This document shows, piece by piece, positions 1 to 7,433 of a DNA stretch of 20,489 nt. The DNA comes from JBBTIS01 sp038059855 (lineage in GTDB: Bacteria; Elusimicrobiota; Elusimicrobia; JACQPE01), in the NCBI GenBank assembly GCA_964357255.1, contig CAYHKQ010000047.1, forward strand, positions 1 to 20,489, written 5' to 3'. Made by a program: the position numbers and the translations under genes. How positions within the stretch are numbered: position 1 is the first letter of the stretch; the number at the start of each line of letters is the position of its first letter. The notes beneath the pieces are model-generated. The model was not told where the DNA came from and ran no database searches. It was given only the letters and a program-made list of their open reading frames with translations.

Positions 1-1
1 C

Positions 2-1429
2 TCCTCCGGCCTGCCGCCCAACCGGCGGCTTACGGTCCGGCCTGATGAAGCGACGGGTCAGGTTGAAATTCAAGTTGATTGCTTTGGCGATGTCAAGAAG
101 TCGGGCCCCCTGGCCTTGAGCGTCACCGACGTTGGGGTTTCCCAGCCATTGGCTTTGGCCAGAGTTGAAGATTGCGCCAAAACACATTGGCCGATCGAGC
201 GGATGATCGGCAAAAAGGCCGGTTCTGCCGCTTTGTTGCGTTTTGAATTGCCCGGCGATCGGTTGAGTTTTGATGACGGAACTCATTTCGTTTATACGCC
301 CCCGGTTCGCGAAAGTTTTTTGATCGTGGATGGCGAACCGGCGCGCCGCGCTAATGAAAGCGAGAGTTATTACGTCCGTGAGGCGCTCCGGGCGATTCAT
401 TATCAAGGCCGATGGAGTTGGATCAGCCAGGAGGAGTTCGCCCGGCTGGCCCAGACTTCTGAAGCGGCGGGGCTTCGTCAAATTTGGTGGCTTCATCCCC
501 AAGGGCTGGGCAAACTCTCGGGGTATCTCGCCCGTTTTATAACCGAACCGAGAAATCGTTTGTTCATCAGTCTCGGGGCCAGGGCGGATATTGAGGGTCT
601 TTCCAAAATTTTAGGAGTCAGGCTCGGTCAGCCTCAAGGCGGCGCAGAGGGGACGCTCGAACCCTCGGAAATAACGTCCTCCCATTGGCTCGGGGGCGTT
701 TCTTTAGAGCGGCTTCGCGCGTTTGACTTGAGCCATGTTCGCGTGGCGCAATATGTTCCTATTTTAGGCGGCGTCAATGCCGTAGCCACCGCTTTGACGC
801 TTAAAACCGGCTCAGCCAGCCTGCCCTTATTGTCCAGACTGCCTGGTTTGGCCGCTAAAACTTTTATTCTGACGACGACGGCGGACGTGGAATGGACCAA
901 CCTGCCTTTGAAAGGTTTTTTTTTAAGCATGGTCAGAGGCTTGACCGACGAATTCGGCCATCAGGAAATTTCGGCCAACGTATCCTTGGGAGAGGATTGG
1001 ACGGTTGAACTTGGCGCGGGTTTTCTCGAGAGCGGCGCATCGGCGCTTTCTCCATCCGGACATCGTCTCAAGGCTACGACCCGGGACGGTGAACTGCGTC
1101 TGGGGCCGCTTGAAGAGCTGGGATTTTATCAATTGTCCTGGCCGATTCCTTTTTTGGGAGAGCGTCCGCTTCCTTCCGCTCTGGCCACCCAACTTAGCGC
1201 CCATAGCAAGGAATCGGATTTAGCCCCGGCCGCTAAGGGCGGCCTTCGCGCGCTTTTGGGCGTCGAGGGGAACTGGGTGATCGTGCCGCTGGCTGAGATT
1301 CGCAAGAATCCCGCCAAGGCCGTGGCGCTTTTGGGTTCCAAAGATTTGTCGCGACCGGCCCTCGCCTTGGCGATTTTTTTGCTGGCCGCAGAGTCGGCGC
1401 TGGGGTTGTGGCTGGGTGGGAAGAAATGA
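2..1429 (+). CDS. BatA-like membrane protein, 5' end outside window
   Basis: The reading frame is open from base 2, so this is the C-terminal 475 codons of a gene that starts upstream; the TTG at 116 is not needed as a start. Around visible codon 106 there is a VDGEP segment followed by a conserved Glu/Tyr stretch and 'REAL', a pattern of the region after the VWA domain in BatA-type (aerotolerance-regulator-like) proteins of MoxR operons. A 'WTNLPLKGFFLSM' segment lies near codon 297 and a hydrophobic helix (ALALAIFLLAAESALGLWL) at the very C terminus suggests a membrane anchor just before the stop. The stop overlaps the next ATG (ATGA), so the two are translationally coupled. The VWA part and N-terminal helices would be upstream and cannot be seen. 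Family assignment is from remembered motif patterns, moderately sure; the substrate or partner is unknown. Confidence 0.6.
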   Translation, partial: SSGLPPNRRLTVRPDEATGQVEIQVDCFGDVKKSGPLALSVTDVGVSQPLALARVEDCAKTHWPIERMIGKKAGSAALLRFELPGDRLSFDDGTHFVYTPPVRESFLIVDGEPARRANESESYYVREALRAIHYQGRWSWISQEEFARLAQTSEAAGLRQIWWLHPQGLGKLSGYLARFITEPRNRLFISLGARADIEGLSKILGVRLGQPQGGAEGTLEPSEITSSHWLGGVSLERLRAFDLSHVRVAQYVPILGGVNAVATALTLKTGSASLPLLSRLPGLAAKTFILTTTADVEWTNLPLKGFFLSMVRGLTDEFGHQEISANVSLGEDWTVELGAGFLESGASALSPSGHRLKATTRDGELRLGPLEELGFYQLSWPIPFLGERPLPSALATQLSAHSKESDLAPAAKGGLRALLGVEGNWVIVPLAEIRKNPAKAVALLGSKDLSRPALALAIFLLAAESALGLWLGGKK

Positions 1430-2220
1430 AGAAGCGGTATTTTTTATTTTCACTTATCTTTTTAACCGCTTATCTTTTTAACCGCTCCCGTCTCCATGCT
1501 TTTGAGCCCGACCGACTCCGCATCGCTGTGTTGCGCTCGGGACAAAGCGATTCCTATGACCCTTACCCTACGATCTGGCGGGACATTGCCCGTGCCTTGG
1601 AGGGGGCGACCAGCATTGAGACGGACCCTCTTGTCAAGGATGTCATCCGGCCCAAATCCTTGGAACTCAAACGCCACGCCTTGGCCTTTTGGCTGATCAG
1701 CCGGCCCTTTGTTGGTTTTGACGAGGAGGAGCGCCGGGCGCTCGGCAATTGGGTGCGCCTTGGCGGCGGAATGATCGTGGCGTTGCGGGTGGAGAGCGCT
1801 AAGGACTATGGCCCTCAAGAGGATGACGTGGACCTTAAAGCCAGGAAGGAAATCGAAGCAATTTTTGAGGGATCAAAGCTGGAAGTCATCGCCTCGACAC
1901 ATGCCCTTTTTCGTTCTTTTTATCTCGTCAACCAAGTGGGCGGCACATTACAGCGCGCCCGCTCTCTTGAGGGCGTCAAGGCCGGCGAGCGTTATGGCTT
2001 GATCTGGAGCCGCAACGACCTTCTGGGCGCTTTGTTGCGCGATCCCCAGGGAAATTATCTCTATGGCTGTTATCCCGGCGGCGAGGCCCAGCGTCAGGAA
2101 ACGTTCAAGCTCGTGATTAATGTGTTCCTTTACGCCCTGACCGGCACATACAAGGAGGACATTATTCATTCGCCCTTCATCGAGCAAAAACTTAAGTGGA
2201 AAATTCGGGGACCACAATGA
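1426..2220 (+). CDS. DUF4159-type secreted protein
   Basis: This encodes 264 aa when started at the ATG that overlaps the upstream stop (ATGA) and has a GGGAAG ribosome-binding stretch just before it. A GTG at 1408 is in frame but would lie inside the preceding gene. The N terminus (MKKRYFLFSLIFLTAYLF, then a likely cleavage after LHA) is a signal peptide. The rest reads as a DUF4159 domain: 'IAVLRSGQSDSYDPYP' early, then 'LGNWVRLGGGMIVAL', then 'YGCYPGGEAQRQETFKLVIN' near the end. DUF4159 proteins usually sit in MoxR/BatA/VWA gene clusters, as here, and look like inactive glutamine-amidotransferase relatives; no enzymatic activity is established. Part of the signal peptide is encoded by a perfect 16-bp tandem duplication. 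Product role is unknown beyond envelope association. Confidence 0.7.
   Translation: MKKRYFLFSLIFLTAYLFNRSRLHAFEPDRLRIAVLRSGQSDSYDPYPTIWRDIARALEGATSIETDPLVKDVIRPKSLELKRHALAFWLISRPFVGFDEEERRALGNWVRLGGGMIVALRVESAKDYGPQEDDVDLKARKEIEAIFEGSKLEVIASTHALFRSFYLVNQVGGTLQRARSLEGVKAGERYGLIWSRNDLLGALLRDPQGNYLYGCYPGGEAQRQETFKLVINVFLYALTGTYKEDIIHSPFIEQKLKWKIRGPQ
1453..1484 (+). repeat. perfect 16-bp tandem duplication in a signal peptide
   Basis: The unit CTTATCTTTTTAACCG occurs twice back to back (1453-1468 and 1469-1484). It codes for part of the hydrophobic core and the end of the signal peptide of the DUF4159 protein. Sixteen is not a multiple of three, so loss or gain of one unit would shift the frame. 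Confidence 0.95.
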
Positions 2221-4430
2221 GATGGACTTCCGCCGACGCTCTTTTATTTAGCGCCGCCTTGGCGGCCGCCGTCTCGGCCGCGGCGCTTCTGATTCAACTT
2301 GGGCCCAGGAGCGCCGCGCGGGTTTGGTGGGGTCCTGTCGTGTTGAGAATTTCGGCCTTGGCGCTCGCCTTGGGAGTTTTGGGCGGATTGGTTTTTAAAA
2401 AAGCGTCCCAGCCGCAAGGCTTGCCGCTTGTTGTGTTGCTGGACCGCTCGCAGAGCCTCTCGGACGAACAGCGTTCTCTTAAAAAAATTATCGTCAATAT
2501 TGAGTCTTGGGCCGCGTCCCACGGCGTGCGCCTTCTTTTTTACGCCCTGGGCTCTTCCCTTGAGGAATTGCGGCGCCCGGCTGATTTTTGGCGCTTGAAC
2601 GAGTCCAAAGAGACTCGAATCGCCGAGGCGTTAAATGCGTTAGCTCAGCGCCGGCCCGCGGGCTCCCCGGTTCTTCTATTGAGCGATGGCGTCGAGACCC
2701 AGGCGCTGGGAGCGCCAAAAACGCCGTTGGCAGTTTTCCCCGTGGCCATGGGATCGGTAATCAGCGGCGATCTTGAGCTCTCTGGGACGCGCTTTCCTCC
2801 GGCGGTGTTTGCCCGAGGGGAGGCTTCTTTTGAGCTTACCCTGCGCTATCCTGCCGGCCTGCGCGAGACGCGCCTGGTGAGCGTCAAGAATCAGGAAACC
2901 GCCGAGACGGTTTGGCAAACCACGGTGACGCTTTCTGGCGTTTCGCCTCAGGATGTCGAACTCACGCTCCCTGTCCCCCGCCAAGTGGGCCCGAAGCGCT
3001 GGAAGGTGGAAGTTGCGCCGGCTTCCTGGGAGAAATGGGCGTCGAATAATGCGGCCGCTATTCGCACCGAGGTTTTGCGCGAGAAGCTCAGGGTTCTCTA
3101 TCTTGCCGGCAAGCCATCCTTTGATTATTCGTATTTGCGAGAGCTCGTTCGTTCAAGATCGTCGCGCGAATTGGTGAGTTTTGTAATTTTGAGAAACCCC
3201 GAGGATGTTCCTCCTTACGGCGAGTCCGAGCTTTCCTTGATTCCTTTTCCCGCCCAGGAGATATTCAGCAGGAGCCTTAATGAATTCGACCTTTTTATTC
3301 TCCAGGATTTTGCGTTTTCCCGTTTTGCCCTGCCCCTGGCTTATTTGGACAATATCCTGGCCTTTGTGCGTTCCGGCGGCGGACTGATATATCTGGCCGG
3401 GCCCAATTCCCAGCGCGCCCAAGAGGGCCAGGACCATTTTTTGCCCGAGGCATTGGGGGTTGAACTGGAAAAGCAAAATCCCGTGACCGGGGAGGCGGTC
3501 TGGACCGTTGAAGATCGAGGCCTCTGGAATCGTCTGTTTCTTCTCGTGCCGGACCCGGCCAGGAATATCCAAATTTGGCAAGAGGGTTTAGCCTCGTTAT
3601 ACACCGTTTTTCCTCACCGGCATTTGCGCGCAGGGTCCCAGGCTTGGCTCTTAGGTCCGCCGCGCCAGGTGAACTCAGGATTCTCAACGGAGTTGGCGCG
3701 CCTGGGCGTACGCGGGGAGAGCCAGGGCCGGCCGGCCGTGATCGTCAACCGAGTGGGCAAGGGCCGCTCCGTTTGGGTTGGGTTTTCCGGAAGCTGGATG
3801 TGGAAATCAGCCTACGGCGCCGAGCGCCGTGGCCCAGATTTTTACGACGCTTTTTGGGAAGGTCTTTTGAGCTGGGCGAGCGCAGAGGATTCCGGCCACG
3901 ATAATTTGAGGGTTTATCTTGATAAAACGGCGGACGGCCGTCTTAAGGTGACGGCCAAAATGGAGGCGGGCCCCAAGGGGGAGCTTCGCGGTGAGATTTT
4001 ACCGGGGAACCGGCCGCTCGTCTTGGTTGAGTCCGTGCCGGGAAGCGGCGTTTATGAGGGATTTATTGAGGAGGTTCCAAACACCTCGGAACTGACGCTG
4101 CGCGTTCGACACGCAGGCCAAGTGTTTCAGGCCAAGGCTCCGCTCGGAGCAGGCGGACCCGGCGGCGAGCTTCGCGCCTCCCAAGACGAGACTTATTTGC
4201 AAGCCATCGCTTCCGGAAATAACGCTCAGATGCTGGGCGCGGGCGAGGAATGGGAGAGCGGCGTGCCGGAAGCCTTAGCCCACGTGCTTCTGGCCCGGCT
4301 TAAATCCTCTTCGGGAGCCGAGGCAGTTTCCTCCGATCAAAGCGTCTTGACCCGATGGGCATTGGTCTTGTCCATCGCGCTACTGATTCTTGAATGGGCC
4401 TGGCGGCGCTTCAAGGGCCTGACGGCCTAA
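2217..4430 (+). CDS. membrane-anchored VWA / amidotransferase-like protein
   Basis: This encodes 737 aa. The chosen ATG overlaps the upstream stop (ATGA) and follows a GGGGA stretch; the in-frame GTG at 2196 lies inside the upstream gene. Two N-terminal hydrophobic helices (about residues 5-28 and 40-60) precede a von Willebrand A domain with a recognisable MIDAS: LDRSQS near residue 76, a Thr in 'SKETRIAEAL' and LLSDG near 156. From about residue 290 ('LRVLYLAGKPSFDYSYLREL') to about 430 it resembles the class-I amidotransferase-like domain seen in planctomycete-type VWA proteins ('FVRSGGGLIYLAG'). A single helix (about 713-732) closes the protein. It is the last gene of the BatA-like/DUF4159 run, so it probably works with a MoxR-type ATPase encoded outside the window. 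Exact function is unknown. Confidence 0.7.
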   Translation: MRWTSADALLFSAALAAAVSAAALLIQLGPRSAARVWWGPVVLRISALALALGVLGGLVFKKASQPQGLPLVVLLDRSQSLSDEQRSLKKIIVNIESWAASHGVRLLFYALGSSLEELRRPADFWRLNESKETRIAEALNALAQRRPAGSPVLLLSDGVETQALGAPKTPLAVFPVAMGSVISGDLELSGTRFPPAVFARGEASFELTLRYPAGLRETRLVSVKNQETAETVWQTTVTLSGVSPQDVELTLPVPRQVGPKRWKVEVAPASWEKWASNNAAAIRTEVLREKLRVLYLAGKPSFDYSYLRELVRSRSSRELVSFVILRNPEDVPPYGESELSLIPFPAQEIFSRSLNEFDLFILQDFAFSRFALPLAYLDNILAFVRSGGGLIYLAGPNSQRAQEGQDHFLPEALGVELEKQNPVTGEAVWTVEDRGLWNRLFLLVPDPARNIQIWQEGLASLYTVFPHRHLRAGSQAWLLGPPRQVNSGFSTELARLGVRGESQGRPAVIVNRVGKGRSVWVGFSGSWMWKSAYGAERRGPDFYDAFWEGLLSWASAEDSGHDNLRVYLDKTADGRLKVTAKMEAGPKGELRGEILPGNRPLVLVESVPGSGVYEGFIEEVPNTSELTLRVRHAGQVFQAKAPLGAGGPGGELRASQDETYLQAIASGNNAQMLGAGEEWESGVPEALAHVLLARLKSSSGAEAVSSDQSVLTRWALVLSIALLILEWAWRRFKGLTA

Positions 4431-4589
4431 GGGTCCGCGCAAGAATAACTTCCCATTTTTGACCGCCGATGCATCCCGCCTGGCAGCGTTGCTCGTCGCT
4501 CACATACCTTCGGGTATGCTCGCTCCTCGCGCCTTGCCAGACGGGCGCCTCGGCGCCCAAAAACTGGGAATTTATTTTTGCGCGGACCC
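4431..4589. repeat. 159-bp imperfect palindrome with TTCG-capped tip
   Basis: It begins on the base after the VWA gene's stop. The left arm (4431-4485) and the reverse complement of the right arm (4535-4589) match in about 47 of 56 aligned columns, starting with GGGTCCGCGCAA on both. The middle holds a perfect hairpin CATACC-TTCG-GGTATG (4503-4518), the C(UUCG)G class of very stable tetraloop. The parts between arm and tip do not pair well; they contain similar direct motifs (GCTCGTCGCTC and GCTCGCTCCTCGC). No flanking target-site duplication is evident. It could be a MITE-like or REP-like extragenic element, or a giant transcript hairpin separating two operons. Confidence 0.85.
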
Positions 4590-4605
4590 TGACCGGCAAA
4601 AAGGG

Positions 4606-4611
4606 TAAAAT
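4606..4611 (+). promoter_or_regulatory. possible -10 box (TAAAAT) for the AccB-like gene
   Basis: TAAAAT ends seven bases before the ATG at 4619, which has no close ribosome-binding site. No convincing -35 hexamer sits at 16-18 bp. If real, the transcript would be leaderless. This is a weak call on its own; similar geometry occurs at 9380 and 13337. Confidence 0.25.
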
Positions 4612-4618
4612 AAAGATT

Positions 4619-4990
4619 ATGGACTTAGCGTTGGAAGTTTTGGAATGGGCCAAGGATAAAAAGGATTTGGCCGAGGTATATTACGAGAACAAATCAGGGT
4701 CTGCCCCAGTGGCGATCCGCTTGGTTTTTGACGCGGCCTCGTCCGCGCCTTCGTCCGGCGGCAAAAAGTTCGCGTATGTCCACTCGCCGACCATCGGCGC
4801 CTTGGCGTTAAACAAAGAGAAGGTTGCGCTGGGTTCAAAAGTCACGGCAGGCGATTCCTTGGGCCAGGTTAGCGGTGATAAAGAAATGGCTCAAATTACG
4901 GTTCCCCTGAGCGGCAGGGTGGTGGAAGTTTTATCCCGAGACGGCGCCGGCGTCGGCTTTGGCGAGCCGTTGGTTCTTCTTGAGATTTAG
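4619..4990 (+). CDS. AccB-like biotinyl/lipoyl carrier protein with altered acceptor motif
   Basis: This encodes 123 aa. An earlier in-frame start at 4469 would run through the palindrome and is rejected. The N-terminal ~35 residues (DLALEVLEWAKDKKDLAEVY...) resemble the AccB N-terminal segment. A short Ala/Ser/Gly linker follows, then a biotinyl/lipoyl-type beta domain from about residue 52 (HSPTIG) to the end (GEPLVLLE). Aligned with E. coli AccB, the acceptor lysine is K88, but the canonical AMKM reads GDKE: Met is replaced by Asp before and Glu after the lysine. A D-K pair followed by 'VPLSGRVVEV' is closer to the lipoyl-domain style (DKA). It lies 36 bp upstream of a biotin carboxylase, which supports a carboxylase carrier role, but whether it is biotinylated, lipoylated or unmodified is open. 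Confidence 0.7.
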   Translation: MDLALEVLEWAKDKKDLAEVYYENKSGSAPVAIRLVFDAASSAPSSGGKKFAYVHSPTIGALALNKEKVALGSKVTAGDSLGQVSGDKEMAQITVPLSGRVVEVLSRDGAGVGFGEPLVLLEI

Positions 4991-5026
4991 TTTGAGCCGG
5001 TCGCAGATCGGCAGGCAGGCGCCGGG

Positions 5027-6385
5027 GTGAAAGTCCTCGTAGCCAATCGCGGAGAAATTGCGGTGCGCGTTATTCGCGCGCTCAAGGAGATGGATTTTAA
5101 ATCCGTCGCTGTTTATTCCGAGGAGGATCGCTCCAGTTCCCCTGTGGCCATGGCGGACGAGGCGTGGTGTTTGGGGGCCTCCCCGGCCAAGGAGAGTTAT
5201 CTTAATATCGGCCGGATTCTGACCGCGGCCAGGCTTTCCGGCGCCCAGGCGGTTCATCCTGGCTACGGATTTTTGTCGGAGAATGACGTTTTTGCCTCAG
5301 CTTGCGAAGACGCGGGGCTTATTTTTATCGGTCCCAAGGGCTCGGTGATGGCCAATCTCGCCAATAAGGCCGAAACGAAACGCCTGGTTAAAAAAGCCGG
5401 CGTCTCTGTCATCCCGGGAAGCGAAGGACCCTTAGGCAACGCTCAGGAGGCCATGACCCAGGCCCGCGAGACCGGCTATCCCGTGTTGCTTAAAGCAAGT
5501 TTTGGCGGCGGCGGCCGTGGTATTTATTTGGTCCGCGACGAGGGGGAGCTTTCCCGCGCATATCAGATGGCTCAGTCGCAAGCTAATGCCGCCGTGGGTA
5601 AAAAGGAATTGTATCTCGAAAAGTTTTTAGAAAACACCCGGCATGTCGAGGTTCAAGTCGCCTTGGATATTAAGAGCCAAGGCCAGGCTTTCGTGGAACG
5701 CGATTGCACCATTCAGCGCCGCAACCAAAAGTTGATCGAGGAAAGTCCCTCGCCTTTTCTTGGGGAGCAAGCTCGCGCCAAACTGCTCGAAGCCGGCCTT
5801 CGCGCGGCGCAGGCCTGCGGAATCTCCACGCTGGCTACGGTGGAGTTTCTTCTTATGAGTGACCGGAAGACTTTTTACTTTATGGAAATCAATAAACGTA
5901 TTCAGGTCGAGCATCCAGTCACGGAGGAGCTCTTGGGGATTGATCTTGTGCAACTCCAGATCGCCTTAGCCATGGGGCAGAGATGGGCGCCTGTCGCGGC
6001 CAAATCAGACGCGCGCCATGCGATCGAGGCGCGCATTAATGCCGAGGATCCGGCGCAGAATTTTTTGCCGTCCGAAGGCGTTGTCACGGCTTGCCAATGG
6101 CCGGGGGGACCGGGTATTCGCGTGGATACCTACTTGACCCCTTATTCGACGCTCGGCGTTAGTTATGACAGTCTGGCCGCAAAGATTATCGCGAGTTCCC
6201 CTCATGGACGTTCCGGCGCCGTAGCCCGGATGCGTCGGGCGCTGGGGGAACTCAAGCTTGAAGGATTTTCCACAACCGCGTCGCTTCATCAAGAGCTTTT
6301 CGCCGATTCTTTTTTTGCCGGAGGTGAACAATGGTTCTCAACACGTTTTCTCGAGGAATGGCTGGGCCGTCGGAAGTTCAATTAA
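5027..6385 (+). CDS. accC: biotin carboxylase subunit of acyl-CoA carboxylase
   Basis: This encodes 452 aa, the normal length of a stand-alone biotin carboxylase, from a GTG that gives the expected N terminus MKVLVANRGEIAVRVIRA. The ATP-grasp glycine loop (KASFGGGGRGIYL), ERDCTIQRRNQK, the metal-binding EINKRIQVEHPVTE and the C-terminal SYDSLAAKII are all present. The enzyme uses ATP and bicarbonate to carboxylate biotin on a carrier. The QRRNQK and EESPSPFL details are more like propionyl-CoA carboxylase alpha chains than E. coli AccC (QRRHQK). No carboxyltransferase gene is in the window, so the acyl-CoA substrate cannot be told. The 3' end overlaps gmhA by 55 bp. The upstream start context has no strong ribosome-binding site. 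Confidence 0.93.
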   Translation: MKVLVANRGEIAVRVIRALKEMDFKSVAVYSEEDRSSSPVAMADEAWCLGASPAKESYLNIGRILTAARLSGAQAVHPGYGFLSENDVFASACEDAGLIFIGPKGSVMANLANKAETKRLVKKAGVSVIPGSEGPLGNAQEAMTQARETGYPVLLKASFGGGGRGIYLVRDEGELSRAYQMAQSQANAAVGKKELYLEKFLENTRHVEVQVALDIKSQGQAFVERDCTIQRRNQKLIEESPSPFLGEQARAKLLEAGLRAAQACGISTLATVEFLLMSDRKTFYFMEINKRIQVEHPVTEELLGIDLVQLQIALAMGQRWAPVAAKSDARHAIEARINAEDPAQNFLPSEGVVTACQWPGGPGIRVDTYLTPYSTLGVSYDSLAAKIIASSPHGRSGAVARMRRALGELKLEGFSTTASLHQELFADSFFAGGEQWFSTRFLEEWLGRRKFN

Positions 6386-6972
6386 TTCGTCAGCGGTTCA
6401 AGGAAAGTTCCGCTACGCTGGGCATGGCTTCTTTGAATGTGAAATTTATCAAAATCATTCATGTCATCGCCCAAAAAGTTTCGGCCAGCCTAAAAAAAGG
6501 CGGACGGGTGCTTATTTGCGGCAATGGCGGCTCCGCGGCGGACGCGCAGCATTTTGCCGCGGAGCTTGTCGGCGGATACACGAATCATAATCGCGCTCCG
6601 CTCGATGTCATAGCGCTTTCCACCAACACTTCAAATTTAACGGCGATCGGAAATGATTACCGTTATGAAGATATTTTTTCCCGCCAGGTTGAGGCTCACG
6701 CCCGAAAGGGCGACGTTGTCATTGGGATTTCGACCAGCGGTAATTCGGCCAATGTCGTCGAGGCGATTAAAGTCGCCAAGAAAAAGGGCGTCTTAAGCGT
6801 GGTCTTGACGGGGGCTTCGGGCGGCAAGATGAGGGCTTTGGCTGATTTGACCCTTCGCGCTCCATCGGACTCCACCCCGCGCATCCAAGAGGCCCATATC
6901 GTGGCCATTCATTCTGTTTGCGAATTGGTGGAGCGATCCCTTTTTGGTCCCCAGGCCGATCATCGAGGCTGA
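6331..6972 (+). CDS. gmhA: sedoheptulose 7-phosphate isomerase
   Basis: This encodes 213 aa. The ATG at 6331 is chosen because GGAGG (6320-6324) sits six bases upstream, even though it puts the start inside accC; the ATG at 6358 is a weaker alternative. It is a SIS-fold protein: GNGGSAADAQHFAAEL carries the N-terminal active-site His, GISTSGNSANV is the sugar-phosphate-binding serine loop, and RIQEAHIVAIH near the C terminus carries the second catalytic Gln/His region. GmhA turns sedoheptulose 7-phosphate into D-glycero-D-manno-heptose 7-phosphate in the cytoplasm, the first step toward ADP-heptose for LPS core. The next gene supplies a later step of the same pathway. The N-terminal ~14 residues may be extra relative to family members. 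Confidence 0.93.
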   Translation: MVLNTFSRGMAGPSEVQLIRQRFKESSATLGMASLNVKFIKIIHVIAQKVSASLKKGGRVLICGNGGSAADAQHFAAELVGGYTNHNRAPLDVIALSTNTSNLTAIGNDYRYEDIFSRQVEAHARKGDVVIGISTSGNSANVVEAIKVAKKKGVLSVVLTGASGGKMRALADLTLRAPSDSTPRIQEAHIVAIHSVCELVERSLFGPQADHRG

Positions 6973-7433
6973 TGTTACGGCCTTTATCAACTCAATCTGC
7001 GGCCCGGTTGGCCCGGCAATTTAAGAGTCAAGGCAAAAAAATTGTTTTCACTAACGGATGTTTTGATCTGTTGCATCCCGGCCATGTCAAAATTCTTGAA
7101 TTTGCCAAGAGCCAGGGCGATGTTTTATTTTTGGGTCTTAACTCCGACGCGTCAATCCGGCGCTTGAAGGGTCCTGGCCGGCCGGTATTGCCTTTGCTTG
7201 CTCGGGCCAAGCTTGTTTTAGCTTTGAGGGCGGTGGATTTTGTCGTGCCTTTTGCCCAGAGCACCCCCTTAAAGCTCATCGCCGCCATCGGGCCGGATGT
7301 TTTAGTCAAGGGCGCGGATTGGCCGGCAAAGCAAATCGTGGGGCGCAAATACGCCCGCCGTATCGTCCGGGTTCCTTTGGCCTCGGGATTTTCCACCACC
7401 TCCCTGATCCGGAAAATCCGCGCGGGTCGCTGA
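6972..7433 (+). CDS. rfaE2: heptose 1-phosphate adenylyltransferase
   Basis: This encodes 153 aa, starting at an ATG that overlaps the gmhA stop by one base (TGATG). It is a nucleotidyltransferase of the cytidylyltransferase-like fold: FTNGCFDLLHPGHVKIL contains the HxGH nucleotide-binding motif, KGADW is in the middle and STTSLI near the end matches the second signature. It would adenylate D-glycero-beta-D-manno-heptose 1-phosphate to ADP-heptose. It corresponds to the C-terminal half of E. coli HldE; the kinase half and the GmhB phosphatase are not in this window. Translational coupling to gmhA supports a shared pathway. Confidence 0.92.
   Translation: MLRPLSTQSAARLARQFKSQGKKIVFTNGCFDLLHPGHVKILEFAKSQGDVLFLGLNSDASIRRLKGPGRPVLPLLARAKLVLALRAVDFVVPFAQSTPLKLIAAIGPDVLVKGADWPAKQIVGRKYARRIVRVPLASGFSTTSLIRKIRAGR

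Noticed and set aside
4469..4618. Possible 50-residue N-terminal extension of the AccB-like protein
   Set aside because: It lies within the palindrome and its translation has no AccB similarity; the ATG at 4619 gives the normal N terminus.
5027..6385. Loss of the E. coli AccC His236 equivalent (QRRNQK) as a sign of an inactive enzyme
   Set aside because: Propionyl-CoA carboxylase alpha chains have Asn at this place and are active; other catalytic residues are present.
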